A stretch of DNA of 64,000 nt, taken from the NCBI RefSeq assembly GCF_036227405.1, contig NZ_CP109473.1, positions 992,001 through 1,056,000 of the forward strand, written 5' to 3'. The notes below the pieces were generated by a model that saw nothing but the letters and a program-made list of their open reading frames with translations, had not been told where the DNA came from and searched no databases. Position numbers and translations under genes: made by a program. This DNA is from Streptomyces sp. NBC_01460. GTDB taxonomy: Bacteria; Actinomycetota; Actinomycetes; Streptomycetales; Streptomycetaceae. This document shows, one piece after another, positions 55,359 through 63,396 of this stretch (its first letter is position 1; each line of letters opens with the position of its first letter).

Positions 55359-57194
55359 TCAGTCCGCCGCCAGCCGTTGTCCGAGAAGGTCCAGTCCGTG
55401 CCGGAGCCGGCGGAAGTAGGTGGCCCGGCTCATGTGGAGCCGGAGTGCCAGTTGCTGATGGGTCTGCCGGCGTCCGAGGTAGTAGTGCAGCAGGATCTGC
55501 CCGGCCTCGGCGTCTTCGGGTGCGTCGCTGTCCGCCAAGGTGCGCACCCCCTCCCGCAGCGCCTTCCGCAGATCCTCCGCCGTCCCCGTACCCGGGGAGC
55601 GCAGCAGCGGGCTGTGCGCCAGCCAGGCGAGGTCGGTGAGGTGCGCGAGTGCCTGTCCCACGTCGCGGCCGGTGGCCGAGGGGCCGCCCGGCCCCGGCCC
55701 GAGGGCGAGCCGCTCCACCCAGTCGGCGATCGCGTCCTGCTCGAAGTCCTGGCTGTAGATCTCGGGTTTCCGGCCGCACCGGTAGACGTCGTCGGTGGTG
55801 GTGCCGTGCTGGTGGAAACGTAAGCTCGTCAGGAGGTGCTGGTAGCGCGGGCTCGGCGTGGAGACCGTCAGCAGCAGGCTGTTGGCCATGACCTGGTGCA
55901 GCAGGTCCCGCAGCAACCGCGCGTGCAGTCCGCGCTCCGGGCAGTACGCGGCCCCGAGGACCAGGGACCGGGCCCGCTGCCCGCCCATCAGCCGGTCGGT
56001 GTGCTGCTGGAGCAGGGGTTCCATGCTGCCGACGGTGCGGTCGGCGACGCGGACCAGACCCATGACACCCACGGCCCGGCCGTCGCGGTCCCGGGCCATC
56101 CGGAAGCCGGCGGGGTCGTCGTGCAGCCACCGTTCCACCAGGCGTTCCGTGCGCCGGGTGTCCATGCCTCCCTGCCGGGCCCACTGGTGCATCAGCCCGC
56201 CGATGTCGTCGGCGTCGCCCGGGGTCGCGGTCTGGATCGCGCCGTCGCCGGCGCTCGCCGGGAACAGCGTCTCGCGTATGACGGTGTCGTCGATGAGGGC
56301 CATGGTTCCCTCGGCGAGCCGCCCCTTGCGGGCGACGCTCGCCTCCGCGGCCAGCTGCCGCCTCCGATGGGCGTGCGCGCGGGACCGTACACCGTGGTGG
56401 GCGGCGGGCTGCCGCCACCGATGGGCCTGTTCGAACACGGCGCGGAACGGTTCCAGGACGGTCAGACCGAGTTCCGTACGGGTCACGAGACTGAGCCGGC
56501 CCAGGGTGTCGAAGAGCTCCCGGCCCTCTCCGAGGAGTTCCCGGTCTCCGCCCCAGACCACGGCGAGCTTGTCCAGGGCGCGCTGCCACCCGTGGGCGGG
56601 CCGCTCGCGCGAGAGCCGCTCGGTGATCTCCTGCACGACCTGGTCGGCGACGGCCCCGGGGGCGTCCGGCGAGGCGCCCGCGTGCAGGGCCCGGCAGGCC
56701 GCGCAGGCGACCAGCGGGTTGCCCCCGGCCATGCGGACGACCAGGTCCCGTGCCACCGGGTCGGCCAGTTGGGCGCCGGCCGCCAGCCGGGCGATCCGGT
56801 CGTCGGACCACGGCGCGGTCTCGATCACAGCCGCTCCCGAGAGCGTCCAGCCGGGCTGGGCCAGTAAGGACCGTCGGCTCACCAGAAGCAGGGGTGCGGC
56901 GGGCGCTTCGCGCGGGAGCCGCACGTGCTCCAGCGCCGCGAGGGCCTCCGGGCCGTCGGCGCCGTCCAGCACCAGCGACCGGGTGGTGGGCTCGGCGAGC
57001 GCGTCCCGCACCGCGTCCGTGGCGTCAGCGCGGGACAGGTCCAGCACGCGTGCCGACGACAGGCGTGACACCAGCCACGACTTGCCGCTCCCGAGCGGCC
57101 CCGTCAGGTTGACCAGCCGGTGGCGGCCCATGGCCACCCGCAGGACGTCGGGCGTCGCCCGAGCCGGTGCACCGGTCGCCGCCGCCTCGGTCAT
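55359..57194 (-). CDS. STAND-like P-loop ATPase regulator with C-terminal HTH
   Basis: 611 residues from the ATG at 57194, chosen for its GGGAG RBS; an in-frame GTG at 57236 has none. The P loop is GPLGSGKS (32-39), with the Walker B-like SLVLDGADG about 50 residues later and a winged-helix-like region after it. The middle part (DDTVIRETLF ... TPGDADDIGGLMHQWA ... AVGVMGLVRV) looks like a GNAT-type sensor or acyl-CoA-binding fold. The C-terminal 45 residues form an HTH (QTHQQLALRLHMSRATYFRRLRHGLD). It is probably a pathway-specific activator: nucleotide switch, ligand-sensing middle, DNA-binding tail. It is transcribed toward the PKS operon and divergent from the next regulator. Confidence 0.75.
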   Translation of the reverse strand: MTEAAATGAPARATPDVLRVAMGRHRLVNLTGPLGSGKSWLVSRLSSARVLDLSRADATDAVRDALAEPTTRSLVLDGADGPEALAALEHVRLPREAPAAPLLLVSRRSLLAQPGWTLSGAAVIETAPWSDDRIARLAAGAQLADPVARDLVVRMAGGNPLVACAACRALHAGASPDAPGAVADQVVQEITERLSRERPAHGWQRALDKLAVVWGGDRELLGEGRELFDTLGRLSLVTRTELGLTVLEPFRAVFEQAHRWRQPAAHHGVRSRAHAHRRRQLAAEASVARKGRLAEGTMALIDDTVIRETLFPASAGDGAIQTATPGDADDIGGLMHQWARQGGMDTRRTERLVERWLHDDPAGFRMARDRDGRAVGVMGLVRVADRTVGSMEPLLQQHTDRLMGGQRARSLVLGAAYCPERGLHARLLRDLLHQVMANSLLLTVSTPSPRYQHLLTSLRFHQHGTTTDDVYRCGRKPEIYSQDFEQDAIADWVERLALGPGPGGPSATGRDVGQALAHLTDLAWLAHSPLLRSPGTGTAEDLRKALREGVRTLADSDAPEDAEAGQILLHYYLGRRQTHQQLALRLHMSRATYFRRLRHGLDLLGQRLAAD

Positions 57195-57290
57195 GACGTC
57201 TCCCACCACGCGTCCCGCAGGCCCTTCGTCGATCACGGCGACACCCTATTGACCGGGCTCCGCGACGAGAAGACCGCGAACCGGACAGGC

Positions 57291-57323
57291 CTCTGAGACT
57301 CCTGTGAGACCGCTGTGGGACTC
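57291..57323. promoter_or_regulatory. Three tandem 11-bp direct repeats upstream of a regulator gene
   Basis: CTCTGAGACTC, CTGTGAGACCG and CTGTGGGACTC follow each other without gaps. They share CTGTGAGAC at one-helical-turn spacing, the hallmark of sites bound cooperatively by activators such as SARPs. A GC-rich hairpin (57323-57342) and a TAGCGT box (57344-57349) that could be a -10 follow before the next gene start at 57400. They lie between the divergent regulators and could serve either. Confidence 0.5.
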
Positions 57324-57399
57324 CACCGCCCGGGGGCGGTGGCTAGCGTGGGTCGGTGATCGCACCGGGCGACCGGACCGAGCTTCTCAGGGGGGCCAC

Positions 57400-58404
57400 A
57401 TGAACACCAACAGCATGTCCGTACTCGGTCTGACCAGCATCGAGGAGGACGTCTACCGCCACTTCCTGCGGAATCCCGGAACATCGGAGGGTGAGGTCCC
57501 CAGGCCGTCAGCCGGCGATCGGGAGAGCGGAGTGCGAGCCGTCGCGCGGCTCCGGGAGCTGCGCCTGCTGCACGGGGACGAGGCGAACACCTGGGCCGTG
57601 GATCCCGTCGTCGCCGTGCCCCGGCTGGCCGGGGAGCAACTGGACACGGCGCACCGGACGATGCGTCAGCTCGTCGACGTACGACCGATCCTGCGGTCCC
57701 TGCGGCATGAAGGGCCGGTGCTCGGGACCGCTGCTCCGGGAGAGGGCGCCGCCGCCCTGTTCCGGCTGGAGGACCTGCGGGAGGTACGCGCCCGGGTGGG
57801 CCAACTGGCCTTCGGCGCACGGTCGGAGGTGCTCGCGGCCGACCCCTGCGACGCCCTGGCGCCGGAGAGCGCCGGCTATGCCCGGCACCTCGACCTGGGG
57901 CGGCTGAGCAGGACGGTGCGCGTACGGGTCCTCGTGCGGGCGACGGCGCTCGCGGACGCCGGGAGTCTCGACCGAATGCGGCACCTGCACGTCGGCGGGG
58001 CCGCCATCAGGGTCGCGGACGAACTGCGCGAGACGGTCCTCGTCTACGACCGGCACGCGGCGCTGGTGCCCATCGACGCCCGCGACACCGGGCGCGGCGC
58101 CCTGTACACCGAGGAGAGCGGGCTGGTGAGCAGCTTGGTCGGCCTCTTCGAGCGGCTGTGGGCCACCGCGACCGACTTCGCCGACCTGGTGACGGCGGAC
58201 ACGGGGCAGGTCGCCCGGCTCACCGACACCCAGCGCCTGGTGATCACCGCCATGTGCGCCGTCAGCAAGGACGAGACGGGCGCCAGGCAGGCCCGGATGT
58301 CCCTCCGCACCTACCGGCGGCACATCTCCGACGTACTGAGTCTGCTGGGCGCCTGCAACCGGGCTCAGGCCGCGCTGCTCGCGCGTGAGCGCGGCTGGGT
58401 GTGA
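57400..58404 (+). CDS. TrmB/LuxR-like transcriptional regulator
   Basis: 334 residues from the ATG at 57400 with AGGGGGG upstream; the frame starts earlier at 57304, but that part has no homology. The N-terminal 70 residues form a TrmB-like winged helix (LTSIEEDVYRHFLRNPG ... VRAVARLRELRLLHG). A middle PLD-like/effector domain contains REVRARVGQLAFGARSEVLA and VLVRATALAD. The C-terminal LuxR-like HTH is LTDTQRLVITAMCAVSKDE and ARMSLRTYRRHISDVLSLLG. This arrangement is common near Streptomyces natural-product clusters. It probably co-regulates either the PKS operon or the operon to its right; a double hairpin ends the transcript. Confidence 0.78.
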   Translation: MNTNSMSVLGLTSIEEDVYRHFLRNPGTSEGEVPRPSAGDRESGVRAVARLRELRLLHGDEANTWAVDPVVAVPRLAGEQLDTAHRTMRQLVDVRPILRSLRHEGPVLGTAAPGEGAAALFRLEDLREVRARVGQLAFGARSEVLAADPCDALAPESAGYARHLDLGRLSRTVRVRVLVRATALADAGSLDRMRHLHVGGAAIRVADELRETVLVYDRHAALVPIDARDTGRGALYTEESGLVSSLVGLFERLWATATDFADLVTADTGQVARLTDTQRLVITAMCAVSKDETGARQARMSLRTYRRHISDVLSLLGACNRAQAALLARERGWV

Positions 58405-58449
58405 GCGTGCCGCCCGGGGCCGGGTGACCGTCCGGACCGGGCAGTCACA

Positions 58450-58507
58450 GGGCCGCCCGTCGGCGGCCCCCGGTCGTCGGCCGTCGCGCGCCACCGCCGA
58501 CGACCGG
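58450..58507. terminator. Two consecutive hairpins between convergent genes
   Basis: First stem GGGCCGCC/GGCGGCCC (58450-58469, 4-base loop). Second stem CCGGTCGTCGG/CCGACGACCGG (58470-58507). Both are perfect and adjacent, between the regulator gene and the convergent FAD oxidoreductase gene. Probably a strong bidirectional terminator isolating the right-hand operon. Confidence 0.75.
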
Positions 58508-58549
58508 CGTACGACAGGGCCCGTGCGCCACGGCTCCGAGGAAGAGGCC

Positions 58550-60040
58550 TCAGCCCGCGGCCGCTCCGTCCCGGTCGGCGCCGCCGGCCCCTGCCCCGGT
58601 CCGCCCCAGCGGCGGCACCCGCAGGCCGAACTCCCGGCGCAGAGCGGTCCGGGCGGCCAGCAGGCCGCACATCCCGTGCACGCCGGGGCCCGGCGGGGTG
58701 GCGGCCGAGCAGAGGTAGACCCCCGGCAACGGGGTGCGGTACGGGTCCCAGCGGGCGACGGGCCGGAAGACGGACTGCCGCAGGCCGAGGGCCCCCGTCG
58801 CGATGTCCCCGCCGACGTAGTTGGGGTTGTAGCGGGCCAACGCGGCGCCTGAGACACCACGTTCGGCGACCACGGTGTCGGTGAAGCCGGGGGCGTACCG
58901 CTCGATCGCCGCCCGCACCAGCGGGAGCGGGTCGCGGGTGGAGCCGTGCGGGAGGTGCGCGTACGCCCCCACCGGACGGCGCCCGGGGAGGGCACGCCCC
59001 GGGTCGGCGACCGCCGGGTCCACCACCAGCACGAAGGGCCGGTCGCCCGACGTGCCCCGGGCGTTGGCCGTCTCCTGCCGGAAGACCTCCTGCGCCGTCC
59101 CTCCGAGGTGCACGGTCACCGCCCGGCCGACAGCGGGAGCGGCCCAGGGGATCGGTTCCGAGACGAGGAAGTCGGCCTTGCCGGCCGCCGGGCCGTAGCG
59201 GTAGCGGCGCAGCGCCCGGGCGTAACCAGGGGGCAGCCGGTCCCCGGCGAGGGACGCCAGTGCGGTGGGAGAGAGGTCCAGGAGCACCACCCGGACACCG
59301 CCCAGCTCCCGCAGGTCGGTGATCTCCCGCCCGGTGTGCAGGACGCCACCGTGCGCCCGGATGTCGGCGGCCAGGACCTCCGCGATGCTGCGGCTGCCGC
59401 CGCGCGGTACCGGCCAGCCCGGCCCGTGGGCGAGTTGGGCCAGCAGCAGCCCGACGGCGGCGCCGGGCAGCGACGGCAGCGGGCCGGTCAGGTGCGCGGC
59501 GGCACCGGCCAGCAGCGCCCGGGCCTCCTCGCCGCGGAAGGCGAGCGGCCCGAGCCGGGTCCCGTGGAGCAGGACCCGGCTCAGCAGAGCCGGGGCGGCC
59601 CGGAGCCCGGGAGGCCGCCGCAGGTCGGACAGGAGCAGCCCGGCCAGGTCCGCCCCGTGCGCCAGCAGGGGTTCCATCAGCCGGCGCCAGCGCGCTCCGT
59701 CCGGTCCGAGCCCGGCGCAGGTCACGTCGAGGTCGTGCCAGGCCAGAGCGGACCGCCCGTCGTCGAGGGGGTGGGCGTAGCTGATCTCCGGGCGGAGCAT
59801 GTCCACCCGCTCGGCGAGGCCGAACTCCCTGAAGAACGGGGAGGACATGCCCATCGGATGCACCGCCGAGCAGATGTCGTGGACCACTCCGGAGTCGAAC
59901 AGGTCGGCTCCGCGCAGCCCGCCTCCCAGGGTGTCGGCGGCCTCGTACACCTCGACGCGCAGGCCGGCCCGGGCCAGGGCGACCGCGGCGGCGAGGCCGT
60001 TCGGACCACTGCCGACGACGGCCGCGTCCGCTTCGCTCAC
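58550..60040 (-). CDS. CrtI/phytoene dehydrogenase-like FAD oxidoreductase
   Basis: 496 residues from a GTG at 60040 (weak RBS; the frame is open upstream without homology). The FAD dinucleotide-binding motif AVVGSGPNGLAAAVALARAGL with YEAADTLGGGLR opens the protein. The C-terminus, LPGVYLCSAATPPGPGVHGM and then CGLLAARTAL, is the second FAD contact of the CrtI/phytoene-dehydrogenase group. The middle (PLDDGRSALAWHDLD) is variable. It probably oxidises or isomerises a lipophilic substrate. It is the last gene of the right-hand operon, 97 bp after the ABC exporter. No phytoene synthase is present, so carotenoid biosynthesis is not implied. Confidence 0.85.
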   Translation of the reverse strand: MSEADAAVVGSGPNGLAAAVALARAGLRVEVYEAADTLGGGLRGADLFDSGVVHDICSAVHPMGMSSPFFREFGLAERVDMLRPEISYAHPLDDGRSALAWHDLDVTCAGLGPDGARWRRLMEPLLAHGADLAGLLLSDLRRPPGLRAAPALLSRVLLHGTRLGPLAFRGEEARALLAGAAAHLTGPLPSLPGAAVGLLLAQLAHGPGWPVPRGGSRSIAEVLAADIRAHGGVLHTGREITDLRELGGVRVVLLDLSPTALASLAGDRLPPGYARALRRYRYGPAAGKADFLVSEPIPWAAPAVGRAVTVHLGGTAQEVFRQETANARGTSGDRPFVLVVDPAVADPGRALPGRRPVGAYAHLPHGSTRDPLPLVRAAIERYAPGFTDTVVAERGVSGAALARYNPNYVGGDIATGALGLRQSVFRPVARWDPYRTPLPGVYLCSAATPPGPGVHGMCGLLAARTALRREFGLRVPPLGRTGAGAGGADRDGAAAG

Positions 60041-60137
60041 CGGGGGCGTCCCGTGCCCTCGGCGACCGGCCGGCCGTCGCGGGGACCGGGCGGGCGGTGC
60101 CGGGTCCCCGACGGCACGGTCCGGGCGGGTGCGGGGG

Positions 60138-61988
60138 TCATCCGGCCACTCCCGCGGTGGGCTGCCCGGACGGTACGCCGGTGGCCGCCTCGGCCGCGGC
60201 CTCGGCACGGGCGCCGTCCGCGAACTGCGCGGCGGCCAGCCGGCCGTAGAGCGCGTCGTCCCGGATGAGTTGCGGGTGGGTGCCGACGGCGCGCACCCGG
60301 CCGTCGTCGAGGACCACGATGCGGTCGGCCTCGACCACGGTGGAGATGCGGTGCGCGATGGCGACGACCGCACAGCGGCGGGCGATGCGCCGCAGGCTGT
60401 CGCGCAGGGCCGCCTCCGCCTCGGAGTCGAGGTGGGCGGTGGCCTCGTCGAGGAGGATCACGGCAGGCTTCTGCAGCAGCGCCCGGGCCACGCAGAGCCG
60501 CTGCCGCTGGCCGCCGGAGAGGCCGATGCCGTGGTCGCCGAGAGGTGTGTCCAGGCCCTCCGGCAGGGCCGCGACCACGTCGGTGAGCCCGGCGAGTTCG
60601 ACCGCCTCCTCGATGTCGGCCTCGGTGGCGTCGGGTGCGGCGTAGACGATGTTCTCCCTGAGGGTGCCGCGCATCGCGGCGCTGTCCTGCTGGACGTAGC
60701 CGACCCCGCTGCGGATCTCGGCGGGTGACAGGTGCGCGATGTCCTTGCCGTCCAGGAGCACGGCTCCCCGCCCAGGGCGGTAGAACCGCTCGATGAGCTG
60801 GAAGACCGTCGTCTTGCCGGCGCCGGAGACCCCGACCAGCGCGGTGAGCCCCCGCCGGGGGACGGTGAAGGAGACCGCGTCCAGGACGGGCCGGTCGCCG
60901 TAGCCGAAGCGGACGTCGCGGAATTCGACGGCCGGGTGCCCGCCCTCCGGAGCGGGCGACGCGCTGTCCCGCGCCCGGCCCGGGGCGGCGTCGGTTTCGG
61001 GGCCGGGGGCGGCGGGAGCGGGGGTGTCCTCCTGCGGGATGCCGGACAGTTCGTCCACGCGCTGCACGGCGGCCCGGCCCTGCTGGTAGGTGCCGAGCGA
61101 GAGGAACACGAGGACCAGCGGGGAGACGAGGTAGAAGAGGTACATCGTGAAGGCCGTGAAGTCGGCGACGCCCAGGGAGCCGGTCGCCACCCTGGCCATG
61201 CCTACGCCCATCACGGCGGCCAGCGAGGCCTGCAGGCCGACGTTGAGGACCGGCGAGAACAAGGCGTTGAGCACGGTGACCCGGTTGCCGGACCGGCGGA
61301 CCTTGTCCGCGCGCGCCGCGAGCCGGTCCTCCTCGCGGCCTTCGGCGCCTGCGGCCTTCACGGTGGGCAGGGCGGCGAGCACCCGCTGGAGGTCCGCGCC
61401 GAACTCGCCGGTGTCCGCGCGGTTGACCAGGGCCGCCCGGCGCAGCCCGCGGGCGACCCCGATGGAGGCGACGCTGGCGACGCCGAGGCAGCCGATGGTC
61501 ACCAGCAGCAGCCAGACGTCGATCAGGGCCATCATCACCACGCCGCCCAGCACGATCAGCCCGTTGAGGAGGATCTGCGCGAGGCTCTGGGTGAGCGCGA
61601 TCTTCATCAGCGCGGTGTCGCCCACCAGCCGGGTGTGCACGTCGCCCTGCCGCTGGGTGTTGAGGTAGGAGAGGTCGGCGCGCAGCACCCTGCCCGAGAG
61701 CAGGACCCGGGCATCGCGGACGATGTTCTCGCCGGCCCGGCCGATGAGACATCCCTGGGTCGCGGAGAGCGCGGCGTCCGCGACGAACAGGACGGCCAGC
61801 AGGGTGACGAGGAGGGCGACCGGCTCGTGCCGGCCGGCCGCCTCGATGAGATGCGCGACGAGCTTCGGTTGCACGAGGGTGGATGCCACGCCGAGGATCC
61901 CGAGCAGTATCCCGCCCGTCAGGAGCCGGGTCTGGGCACGGGTCAGCTCCGCGACGAGGCCACGCGGCGCGGTCGTGGTGCTGGTCAT
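60138..61988 (-). CDS. ABC transporter, fused permease-ATPase (exporter type)
   Basis: 616 residues. Residues about 1-310 hold six hydrophobic helices (LLTGGILLGILGVASTLVQPKLVAHL; VALLVTLLAVLFVADAALS; and others) with a coupling-helix region. A Pro/Ala linker follows, then the ATPase: Walker A GVSGAGKTT, Q loop YVQQDS, signature LSGGQRQRL, Walker B VILLDEATAHLD and H loop AIAHRIS. It would act as a homodimeric MsbA/Sav1866-type exporter of a lipid or metabolite. It starts within the ATGA overlap with the methyltransferase stop, so it is co-translated. In this operon it is the likely self-resistance or product exporter. Confidence 0.93.
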   Translation of the reverse strand: MTSTTTAPRGLVAELTRAQTRLLTGGILLGILGVASTLVQPKLVAHLIEAAGRHEPVALLVTLLAVLFVADAALSATQGCLIGRAGENIVRDARVLLSGRVLRADLSYLNTQRQGDVHTRLVGDTALMKIALTQSLAQILLNGLIVLGGVVMMALIDVWLLLVTIGCLGVASVASIGVARGLRRAALVNRADTGEFGADLQRVLAALPTVKAAGAEGREEDRLAARADKVRRSGNRVTVLNALFSPVLNVGLQASLAAVMGVGMARVATGSLGVADFTAFTMYLFYLVSPLVLVFLSLGTYQQGRAAVQRVDELSGIPQEDTPAPAAPGPETDAAPGRARDSASPAPEGGHPAVEFRDVRFGYGDRPVLDAVSFTVPRRGLTALVGVSGAGKTTVFQLIERFYRPGRGAVLLDGKDIAHLSPAEIRSGVGYVQQDSAAMRGTLRENIVYAAPDATEADIEEAVELAGLTDVVAALPEGLDTPLGDHGIGLSGGQRQRLCVARALLQKPAVILLDEATAHLDSEAEAALRDSLRRIARRCAVVAIAHRISTVVEADRIVVLDDGRVRAVGTHPQLIRDDALYGRLAAAQFADGARAEAAAEAATGVPSGQPTAGVAG

Positions 61989-62791
61989 GACGTCTCCGTA
62001 CGGTCGGCGCGGACGAACCGGCTGATGTGGACGGGGCTCTGGGCGGCGACGAACGGCCCGCCCGACCAGTCTCCGTGGAGGCTGACCCGTTCGAGTCCGG
62101 CTTCGGCCGCGTAGGCCTCGATGTCCTCCGGGGTGGTGAGCCGCGTGATCTCGGTTCCTATCCGGGTGCCGCCGGGCTCGTGCAGCAGGTGTGAGGTGTG
62201 CCAGAGCCCCTGTTCGGTGAGGAGCGTGGAGTAGGTCTGGAGCCCGGTCCCTGGTGCGGGGTAGGGCGCGAAGAACGAGGTGCGGCTGAGTCCCTCGTGC
62301 AGGGTGTGGACGAAGCCCGGGTTGTGGGTCTCCACCACGAGGGTTCCCCCGGGCGCGAGACGGCGCGCGGCACCGGCGACGGCGGCGCGCTGGCCCGCCG
62401 GGTCGAGGACGAGGGACATCGTGCCGCAGACGCAGTAGACGAGTCCGTGGCGGTCGCCGTCGTCGTAGGTGCGGATGTCGCCGTGCACGGGGGTCACGGC
62501 GACCCCGGACTCCGCGACGGCGGTCCGCAGCCGTTCGAGCATCTCCGGGGACGAGTCCACTCCGACGACCTCGCCGGTGAGACGCGCGAGCGGTACGGCG
62601 ATACGGCCCGTGCCCACCCCGAGTTCGAGGGCGGACCCGCCGGGATGCCAGGCGGCCAGCGCCGCGGCCGTGCGGTCGGCCGAGCCGTCCTGGGGGAAGA
62701 GCCGGTCGTAGAAGTCGGCGAAGACCCTGCCGTAACCGATGTCCGCGATCGTGGGGGCGGCGGTGTCCGAGGGTGCGGTCGCGGTGCTCAT
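61985..62791 (-). CDS. Class I SAM-dependent methyltransferase
   Basis: 268 residues. The SAM-binding block ALELGVGTGRIAVPLARL and its acidic partner VVGVDSSPEMLERL are followed by GDIRTY and LVYCVCGTMSLV, the standard methyltransferase_25-like order. The C-terminal half has the beta-sheet with GGTLVVETHNPGFV. Its ATG overlaps the preceding stop (ATGA) and its stop overlaps the exporter start. It probably methylates a small molecule made by this operon; nothing in the sequence fixes N-, O- or C-methylation. Confidence 0.85.
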   Translation of the reverse strand: MSTATAPSDTAAPTIADIGYGRVFADFYDRLFPQDGSADRTAAALAAWHPGGSALELGVGTGRIAVPLARLTGEVVGVDSSPEMLERLRTAVAESGVAVTPVHGDIRTYDDGDRHGLVYCVCGTMSLVLDPAGQRAAVAGAARRLAPGGTLVVETHNPGFVHTLHEGLSRTSFFAPYPAPGTGLQTYSTLLTEQGLWHTSHLLHEPGGTRIGTEITRLTTPEDIEAYAAEAGLERVSLHGDWSGGPFVAAQSPVHISRFVRADRTETS

Positions 62792-63396
62792 GCCTGCTCG
62801 CTTTCTGCCGCCGGAGCGGACGGATGACGCATCGGGGTGTAGGGGGAGACGAAGATGATCTCCGGCTCCTCGGAGTCGTCGTAGCCGGCGTTGCGGGCCA
62901 GCGTGAACTGGAAACCCTTGATCCCGGTGGCGCCCGAACGTTCGATGCCGGCCCGGAAGTAGGCGCTCAGGATGCGGTATCCGGGCAGGGTGCGGGCCGT
63001 CGCGAACCCTTTGTCGAGGTGACGCATCACCTCGGTGCCCAGGTCGAAGACGGCCTTCTCGGTCCGGCGGGCGGGGAACCAGACGATCTGGTGGGCCCTG
63101 CGCCCCGCGATGACCTCCACGGGCGCCCAGTCGGAGGTCTCTCCGGCCTCGTCGAGGGTGCGGCAGTAGAACTGGAGATCGTGCTGGGCCGGAGTCGGAG
63201 CGAAGAAGCGCCAGTTCGGGAAGAGCGTGGAGAAGACGTCGAGCCGGGCGAGCCTGCTGAACGTCGGCTGGGGGTGCTGGGCGCAGAGGGTGCCCAGCAG
63301 CAGCAGGCCGGCGAGCAGCCGTACGTGGCCGTCCGGGCCGCCGAAGTGGCGGGCGAGCAGCCGGCCGGCCGGGGCGGCGGAAGCGGTGCCGGTCAT
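62788..63396 (-). CDS. Small membrane protein resembling DUF5819
   Basis: 202 residues from the ATG at 63396, with a strong GGAGGGGG RBS. An N-terminal hydrophobic helix (LLAGLLLLGTL) is followed by FPNWRFFAPTPAQHDLQFY, the 'WRFFAPxP' pattern of DUF5819 proteins, and DWAPVEVIAGRR. The family often pairs with HTTM/gamma-carboxylase-like membrane proteins; no such partner is inside the window, but the operon continues past the right edge. Function unknown. It overlaps both neighbours by four bases. Confidence 0.6.
   Translation of the reverse strand: MTGTASAAPAGRLLARHFGGPDGHVRLLAGLLLLGTLCAQHPQPTFSRLARLDVFSTLFPNWRFFAPTPAQHDLQFYCRTLDEAGETSDWAPVEVIAGRRAHQIVWFPARRTEKAVFDLGTEVMRHLDKGFATARTLPGYRILSAYFRAGIERSGATGIKGFQFTLARNAGYDDSEEPEIIFVSPYTPMRHPSAPAAESEQA

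Noticed and set aside
57304..57399. Longer start for the TrmB/LuxR-like regulator
   Set aside because: The extension crosses the hairpin and -10-like box and has no homology, whereas the ATG at 57400 has a strong RBS.
58550..60040. Carotenoid biosynthesis cluster around the CrtI-like enzyme
   Set aside because: No phytoene synthase, GGPP synthase or lycopene cyclase gene is present nearby.
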